NCBI RefSeq assembly: GCF_002803065.1
Contig: NZ_NNBL01000009.1
Location: forward strand, 135,131-199,130
Source: Streptomyces sp. CB01635
Lineage (GTDB): Bacteria; Actinomycetota; Actinomycetes; Streptomycetales; Streptomycetaceae
DNA: 64,000 bases
Direction: 5' to 3'
Below are positions 59,634-64,000 of the stretch, one piece after another. The position numbers and the translations under genes were made by a program. The notes under the pieces are model-generated. The model was given only the letters and a program-made list of their open reading frames with translations. It was not told where the DNA came from and did no database searches. Position 1 is the first letter of the stretch; each line of letters starts with the position of its first letter.

Positions 59634-60644
59634 TCAGGTCGTGAAGAACCCGGGCGGTGGGAGGCCCGCAGCGAGCCGGGCCGCGACCGCGTCCGTCACC
59701 GCGACTCCGTTCTCGCCGAGCGCGTCCAGGGCCGCTCCCGCGACCGGGGGCAGCACCGCCCGGTGCGGTACTGCACCGGGCAGTTCGGCCTCGAGCGCCG
59801 TCCGGAGAGCCGCCGTCACGGGCGAATCCGCGGCCATCAGGACCGAGCCGGACAGTACGACATTCACCGCGCCGTCCCCCTCCGCGAGCCCGGTGGCGCG
59901 GGCGGCGACACCCGCGTACATCGCCAGGCGCCGCCCCTCCTCGCGCACGATCGCCTCCGCCACCGGATCGCCCGCCGCGGCGACCGCCGTGACCACCCGG
60001 GCGGCACGGGGGCGCGCCGACGGCGGCGCCCCGTTCCCGCGGCGGGTGAACCAGTGGTTGAGCTCCTCCGCCCCCGGCTGGTCGTAGAACTCCAACAGCG
60101 CCTTGGTCAGTTCGGTCTCCGGGGCCACTCCCAGGTCGGCGAGGAACACCGCCCTCAGTGCCTCGATGACCAGGCCCGAAGCGCCCATCGGGTGCTGGAC
60201 CCGGAAGCCCATGTCCCACATGGCGCCGGAGCGCCCGCGAGCGGCGACAGCGGCGGCCGTGCCTGACTGGACGGAGACGCCCACCCCGGACAGCTCGCCG
60301 CAGCGGATCGATGCGTAGCCGTCGTTGAGGACCGTACGGTGGCGCAGCCCCGGGTAGTGGTCCGCGAGCACGCCCTCCCAGAACTCCCGGTCCTCGGGCC
60401 AGTCGACCCCGGCGAGCCGGAACGCCGCGCCCGCGACCGAGGCGCGGCCCGCCCCGGCCCCGGCCAGGGCGTCGCCGATCGCCGCCGTCACCTCGCGCAC
60501 CGCGTCGGCCGGGCGCGGCGCCCCGTAGATGTCGCCACAGCCCGCCCGCCCGGCGCCGACGGTCTCTCCGGAGGGCAGGCAGAGCAGCGCGACGGTCTTG
60601 CTGTTGCCGGCGTCGACGCCGAGGTACAGGCCGGATCTGGTCAC
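59634..60644 (-). CDS. BadF/BadG-type N-acetylglucosamine kinase-like protein
   Basis: A 336-residue ASKHA kinase. The phosphate-1 motif is LGVDAGNSKTVALL. VSVQSGTAAAVAARG is the phosphate-2 region and VVLSGSVLMA the adenosine region. Family members phosphorylate GlcNAc, GlcN or other hexosamines at C6. GTG 60644 overlaps the GH4 stop by 4 bases (GTGA), which decides the start over the longer frame. Product would feed the NagB-like deaminase encoded at the front of the same operon. Confidence 0.88.
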   Translation of the reverse strand: MTRSGLYLGVDAGNSKTVALLCLPSGETVGAGRAGCGDIYGAPRPADAVREVTAAIGDALAGAGAGRASVAGAAFRLAGVDWPEDREFWEGVLADHYPGLRHRTVLNDGYASIRCGELSGVGVSVQSGTAAAVAARGRSGAMWDMGFRVQHPMGASGLVIEALRAVFLADLGVAPETELTKALLEFYDQPGAEELNHWFTRRGNGAPPSARPRAARVVTAVAAAGDPVAEAIVREEGRRLAMYAGVAARATGLAEGDGAVNVVLSGSVLMAADSPVTAALRTALEAELPGAVPHRAVLPPVAGAALDALGENGVAVTDAVAARLAAGLPPPGFFTT

Positions 60645-61942
60645 GGAACTAGCCTCTCGGGCAGCCACGCGCGCTGCGCCACTGCCATCTCGGCGTACAG
60701 CGCCTCCGCGACCGGGAGTGAGGGGACCAGCGGGTTCGCGGCCATGGCGCGTACGGCGTCATCAGGTCCGCCGTCCCAGCCGGCTCGTGCGGCGAGGATC
60801 TGATACTCGGCGAGGGCCTGGGTGATGCCGCGCACGGAGTGCGGGAGCGGGCTCTGCTCCTCCGGGTGGAAGCCCTTCGCGTCGACCGTGCCCCAGACCT
60901 CGACGACCGTGGACTCGTCGAAACCGGGCAGGAATCCGCCGGTGTTGGGGACGTTGAACGGGAGGCGGGCGCCGGTGTCGTTGTAGTAGGCGCTCATCGC
61001 GTCGATGGCGAGCTCCAGTTCATGGATGCCGCCGCGCGAGCGGGCCGGGTCGAGCCGCGGCTCGACGGAGGCGGCCTGCTCGCGGTAGTGCGCCCAGTAG
61101 TCCGGCACCTCGGACAAGATGTCCTCCGCGCGGGTCGTCGGTGCGTGCCGCAGCTCGCGCAGCCGGTCCTCTCGGAAGTAGTAGTAGAGGAAGTAGTCCG
61201 AGGGGATCGAGCCCATGGTGACGGCGAGGTGCAGGGCGCGCCGGCCGTGCACGTCGTCGGCCGGGGTGTCCTTCATCTGCTCCCAGCGCTCGCGCAGGAG
61301 CGCGATGGCGTCCTCGCCGTCGTACGTCGCCTCCGTGGACCAGCAGTTGTGGTTGACGCCGGCCATTTTCGTCACGAGCAGGTCGGGGTCGAGTCCCGCG
61401 GCACGGGCGATGACGGGCGGGAAGCACATCGGGCCCTCGCAGAACGAGACGATGGGGATGCCGCTGAACTCCGAGACCGCCTGGGAGACGATGTTGACCG
61501 GGTTGGTGTAGTTGAAGATGCGGGCGCGCGGCGCGACGGCGGCCAGGTCCTCGCAGAGCCCGCGCATCACATGGACCGAGCGCAGCGACATCATCAGGCC
61601 GCCGGGGCCTTGCGTCTCCTGGCCGATCACACCGTGCTTGAGGGGTATCCGCTCGTCGAGTGCCCGTGCCTCGAAGCCGCCCGGACGGAAGGAGGACAGG
61701 ACGGCGTCGACGTCGCGTACGCCTTCGCGGCGGTCCGTGGTAGCCGTCACCGTGATGTCGAGACCTTTGGCGCGGGCCATCTTCTCGGTGATCGTCTTCA
61801 CGACCTCGAGGCGGTCCGGATCGAGGTCGATCAGCACGAATTCCGAGCCGTCGAAGTTCTCGCCCTGGTGCATGAACGAGGCCATCGTGCCGGGGGCGCG
61901 GGTGGATCCCCCGCCGAGATACGCGATCTTGATACGGGCCAT
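60641..61942 (-). CDS. GH4-family NAD-dependent glycosidase
   Basis: A 433-residue family-4 glycosidase, which cleaves by an NAD+/Mn2+-dependent oxidation-elimination route. The Rossmann start is IAYLGGGSTRAPG. NYTNPVNIVSQAV follows. Metal ligands fit C168 and H198 (in MAGVNHNC). The family specificity motif around the Cys reads CEGP, which is unlike the CNxP, CDMP, CHEx and CHSV motifs of characterised groups. It most resembles the 6-phospho-beta-glucosidase branch overall. ATG 61942 follows AGGAG. Coupled to the kinase gene downstream. Confidence 0.88.
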   Translation of the reverse strand: MARIKIAYLGGGSTRAPGTMASFMHQGENFDGSEFVLIDLDPDRLEVVKTITEKMARAKGLDITVTATTDRREGVRDVDAVLSSFRPGGFEARALDERIPLKHGVIGQETQGPGGLMMSLRSVHVMRGLCEDLAAVAPRARIFNYTNPVNIVSQAVSEFSGIPIVSFCEGPMCFPPVIARAAGLDPDLLVTKMAGVNHNCWSTEATYDGEDAIALLRERWEQMKDTPADDVHGRRALHLAVTMGSIPSDYFLYYYFREDRLRELRHAPTTRAEDILSEVPDYWAHYREQAASVEPRLDPARSRGGIHELELAIDAMSAYYNDTGARLPFNVPNTGGFLPGFDESTVVEVWGTVDAKGFHPEEQSPLPHSVRGITQALAEYQILAARAGWDGGPDDAVRAMAANPLVPSLPVAEALYAEMAVAQRAWLPERLVP

Positions 61943-61986
61943 GCCGAGGTCTCCTTGGACGTGAGGCGTAGGGCGTGGGGTGTTGG

Positions 61987-62784
61987 TCAGAGGGCGTGCG
62001 CCGCGCTTGCGTCGAGAAAAAGGTCGGGGCGGGCGCAGTCGCTGAGGACGGTGGCGGGCCAGTCCGGCTCGTACGACACGGCCGCCGCCAGCCGGCCCGC
62101 GGCCGCCGCCTTGTCGGGGCCGTGGGCCACGAGGACGGTCCGGCGCGACTGTTCCCTGATCGTGCCGACCCCGACCGTCACGCCGTGCAACGGCACGTCG
62201 TCGAGGCCGTCGAAGGTCGGGAACGTGACGAGGTTGTCGCGGCGCGTCTGCTCCGCGAGCCGGGCCACATGGGTGCGGGTGCCGGCCGGAGTGCCGGGCG
62301 CGTTGAAGGCGACGTGTCCGTCCCCGGCGCCCGTGGCGAGGATGAACAGATCGATGCCGCCGAGGTCTTCGAGGCGCTTGTCGTAACTCTCCGGATCGGA
62401 TGGATCGGGCACCCACAGGCGGTCGGGCTCGATCGAACGGCCCGTGCCCGCAGCGGTGTTAAGCGGTCCGGTGATCTCCTCCCGGCCGAACCGCAGGCAG
62501 GAGTGCGGGAGTCGGTGGTCGACGGGCCGGAACTCCCCCGGCACCGCGCCCTCGACGACGTACTCGTCCATCATCGCCACCGTCAGAGGGCGCAGGTCGA
62601 GTCCGCGCCGCGCGACCTCGCCGGCGAGCGCGCGATAGGTGGTCCGAGCGCTGCGCCCGCCCGGACAGCCCAGGACGTACGGCCTGCCCTCGCGGGCGGC
62701 CTCTTCCAGCCCGTCCGCGACCATCGCCGCGAGGGCGCGTCCGAGGACGTACGGATCGGGGAATACCGTCGGCAACACGCGCAC
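61987..62784 (-). CDS. nagB: Glucosamine-6-phosphate deaminase-like protein (NagB family)
   Basis: A 265-residue NagB/6-phosphogluconolactonase-fold protein. Phosphate loop VLGCPGGRSARTTYRAL, catalytic D73 in MMDEYVV, and D155/H157 in GAGDGHVAFNAPGT are preserved. It should convert GlcN-6-P (or a related aminosugar phosphate) to the ketose phosphate and ammonia. The cysteine and arginine in CPGGRS, where NagB normally has TGST, suggest a modified phosphate site or substrate. GTG 62784 has AGGAG exactly 8 bases upstream, which overrides the longer frame. First gene of the operon with GH4 and kinase. Confidence 0.85.
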   Translation of the reverse strand: MRVLPTVFPDPYVLGRALAAMVADGLEEAAREGRPYVLGCPGGRSARTTYRALAGEVARRGLDLRPLTVAMMDEYVVEGAVPGEFRPVDHRLPHSCLRFGREEITGPLNTAAGTGRSIEPDRLWVPDPSDPESYDKRLEDLGGIDLFILATGAGDGHVAFNAPGTPAGTRTHVARLAEQTRRDNLVTFPTFDGLDDVPLHGVTVGVGTIREQSRRTVLVAHGPDKAAAAGRLAAAVSYEPDWPATVLSDCARPDLFLDASAAHAL

Positions 62785-62799
62785 CAGAGCAACTCCTTC

Positions 62800-62817
62800 G
62801 CAGACCAGTTGCACCAG
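62800..62817 (-). promoter_or_regulatory. Candidate GntR operator (copy 2)
   Basis: CTGGTGCAACTGGTCTGC on the minus strand, 16-33 bp upstream of the nagB-like start. It matches copy 1 at 58811-58828 in 15 of 18 positions, including an unbroken AACTGGTCTGC. Being so close to the start, binding should block transcription or its initiation. Confidence 0.7.
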
Positions 62818-63102
62818 ATACGCTAACCGGGCTGTTCTCAGCGCGGCAAGGGTGGCGGCACAGCTGATTGATCGTCGCGCAGGCAGCGCCCGGCAGCACC
62901 GGCTCGGCCGGACACACCCCCGGCACTTCAGCCGGGATGCGCGGTCGGCGGGAGAACAAATGGTGGGGCACATGCGTGTCCCCAAGCCAGGCCCGGTGAA
63001 ACCGTTCTGGACCGCTACGGGCGTCCTGAAGGATGCCATTATTCGCGCATCGTCTTGACCTGCTGGCTCTCGCGCTCCCCAGGTGAGCCGTGATCCCTTC
63101 TC
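62818..63102. other. No supported gene (285 bp)
   Basis: Between the nagB-like promoter and a transposase scrap. Frames on either strand show no family. The -10/-35 region of the nagB operon should lie at its left edge. Confidence 0.4.
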
Positions 63103-63262
63103 ATGGCGTTGAAACTGCTGCACTGGATCTGTCGGGGACTGCTCGGCGGGCTTGCCCTGCTGCTGCGAAGCCCGGCCTCGAAGGAGGCGGAGATACTCGT
63201 ACTCCGCCACGAGCTCGCGGTACTGCGACGGCAGGCAAAGCGACCAAGACTGTCGTGGGCGG
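63103..63262 (+). pseudogene. Transposase N-terminal remnant
   Basis: The frame LHWICRGLLGGLALLLRSPASKEAE, then ILVLRHELAVLRRQ and RLSWADRAV, matches the N-terminus of integrase-core transposases (compare the similar LALRHQLTVLERQ at 18720). After that the homology is lost, and no DDE domain follows. Confidence 0.7.
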
Positions 63263-63725
63263 ACCGGGCGGTGACTGCCCCATCGGCAGCTGTGACCTGC
63301 CCAAGGCGCACCGGCTGGCCATTTCGGCCGAGGAGCTGCACCGCTCGTTCCAGTCCCAAAGTCTCGATGCCCCTCCGCCGTGTGTGCCGAAGTCGGCGCA
63401 CATAGGTACGGGCATACGACTCTGCGGGTGAGGCCCCGTCCCACACAACGTAGACAGGACAGCGCCGTTGAGGAGGAGGGCAGCCAAGGCGGCCACGGAT
63501 GCGTACCGAACTCGCGGGCCATGTGCACCAGCGCCTCCCGCAGCAGGCTCTGGAGTTCTGCGCGGCCCGTGGCCGGCGCGGCGGTGTACCCCCGCGCCGC
63601 CCCGGGCAGTTCGCCCCCCAAGCAGGTGCCACCCGCCCCCGTACGGTCGGTCGTGTCCTCGACGCCACACCAGCCCCCGGAGCAGGTCGTGTTCCTCGAC
63701 GACGGATGTCCGTGGCGCCGCCCCG
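63263..63725. other. No supported gene (463 bp)
   Basis: Six-frame reading gives only GC-rich low-identity frames. Some minus-strand segments could be gene debris, but I cannot name a family. Confidence 0.4.
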
Positions 63726-64000
63726 TTACTGCTTCTCCTCCATGCGGATGACACGCCGTAGCTCGTCGGCCGCTGTGTGGCTCGCACCCTCGCGCTGCTC
63801 CAGCATCGCCGCCGCGATGGCGTCCAGCTTGCGCTGAACCGCGTGCGCATCACGCCGTTCGGTGTTCGTCAGCAGAGCCAGCAAAAGCAGGTTGCCGGCC
63901 GCCACGACGTCCCCCGCGAAGATCAGCCAGGGCAGCGGCAGGTGCGCAAGGTGTATGGCGACCATGCCGAGGACCAGGAGCACGCACAGGGCGGAGAACA
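63726..64000 (-). CDS. Small membrane protein, low-affinity iron permease-like (5' partial)
   Basis: The frame is open to the right edge of the window, so the start is probably outside; GTG 63983 is a poor alternative because hydrophobic coding sequence continues upstream. Two hydrophobic helices (LLVLGMVAIHLAHL; IFAGDVVAAGNLLLLALL) are followed by a polar tail with NTERRDAHAVQRKLDAIAAAMLE. The asparagine/arginine motif and the KLDAI helix are like those of the low-affinity iron permease family or related DUF1003-type proteins. Transport activity is not established. Confidence 0.6.
   Translation of the reverse strand, partial: FSALCVLLVLGMVAIHLAHLPLPWLIFAGDVVAAGNLLLLALLTNTERRDAHAVQRKLDAIAAAMLEQREGASHTAADELRRVIRMEEKQ

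Noticed and set aside
58811..62817. Calling the two motifs true DasR sites
   Set aside because: Only one half resembles the DasR consensus; the other half is different, and a local GntR gene is a better candidate.
62785..63621. Longer start for the NagB-like gene
   Set aside because: The upstream frame has no NagB similarity and spans the operator and a transposase scrap; GTG 62784 has an ideal ribosome site.
1..64000. CRISPR arrays, tRNA or rRNA genes
   Set aside because: No regularly spaced repeats and no tRNA T-loop/acceptor pairs were found on reading both strands; short or divergent RNA genes could be missed without a covariance search.

Overview
The window is GC-rich DNA with codon use, ribosome binding sites and gene families typical of Streptomyces. 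It is probably an accessory or chromosome-arm region, because intact genes are separated by at least ten decayed insertion sequences (IS21, IS3, IS256, IS5, IS701 and integrase-type transposases) and by gene stumps (thioredoxin reductase, panB, resolvase, histidine kinase, RiPP methyltransferase, GH25 lysozyme). No tRNA, rRNA or CRISPR array was seen.

Left part (1-22 kb): the end of an ars locus, arsC plus a truncated trxB. Then a TetR regulator divergent from an NADP oxidoreductase, two VOC proteins, a flavoprotein disulfide reductase, two large multi-domain PP2C (SpoIIE-type) phosphatases with PAS/GAF sensors, a short Smr protein, a secreted peptidoglycan-binding protein, and an M48 membrane peptidase with a small upstream partner.

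Middle (22-39 kb): a secreted-protein block. A subtilisin (S8) is translationally coupled to a 964-residue FG-GAP/VCBS protein. Next come a GH25 lysozyme stump and a thermolysin-family (M4) metallopeptidase divergent from a TrmB/LuxR-like regulator. The two ends of an IS5-type transposase flank the S8/VCBS pair. Then follow a Sua5-type threonylcarbamoyl-AMP synthase next to a HisC-like aminotransferase, an ABC-2-like membrane protein, an unknown protein, and a TetR regulator with a perfect palindromic operator.

Right part (39-63 kb): a contiguous, almost IS-free carbohydrate locus of three control units. (i) A LacI regulator heads a leftward operon: peptide/opine-class ABC importer (SBP, two permeases, fused double ATPase), phytanoyl-CoA-type Fe(II) dioxygenase, bicupin, ROK kinase-like protein and GH3 glycosidase. 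(ii) Divergent from it, across two GAAACCGGTTTC operators, run a GH35-type glycosidase, a second dioxygenase and a Gfo/Idh/MocA oxidoreductase, ending at a 26-bp-stem terminator. (iii) A carbohydrate class-1 importer (SBP plus two permeases, no ATPase) lies next to a GntR/UTRA regulator and an operon for a NagB-like deaminase, a GH4 glycosidase and a GlcNAc-kinase-like protein. An 18-bp motif is shared by the two leftward promoters of this unit. I read the right part as a system for importing, deglycosylating and oxidatively trimming an unidentified, probably modified (amino)sugar glycoside. It is the best candidate here for an undescribed system.
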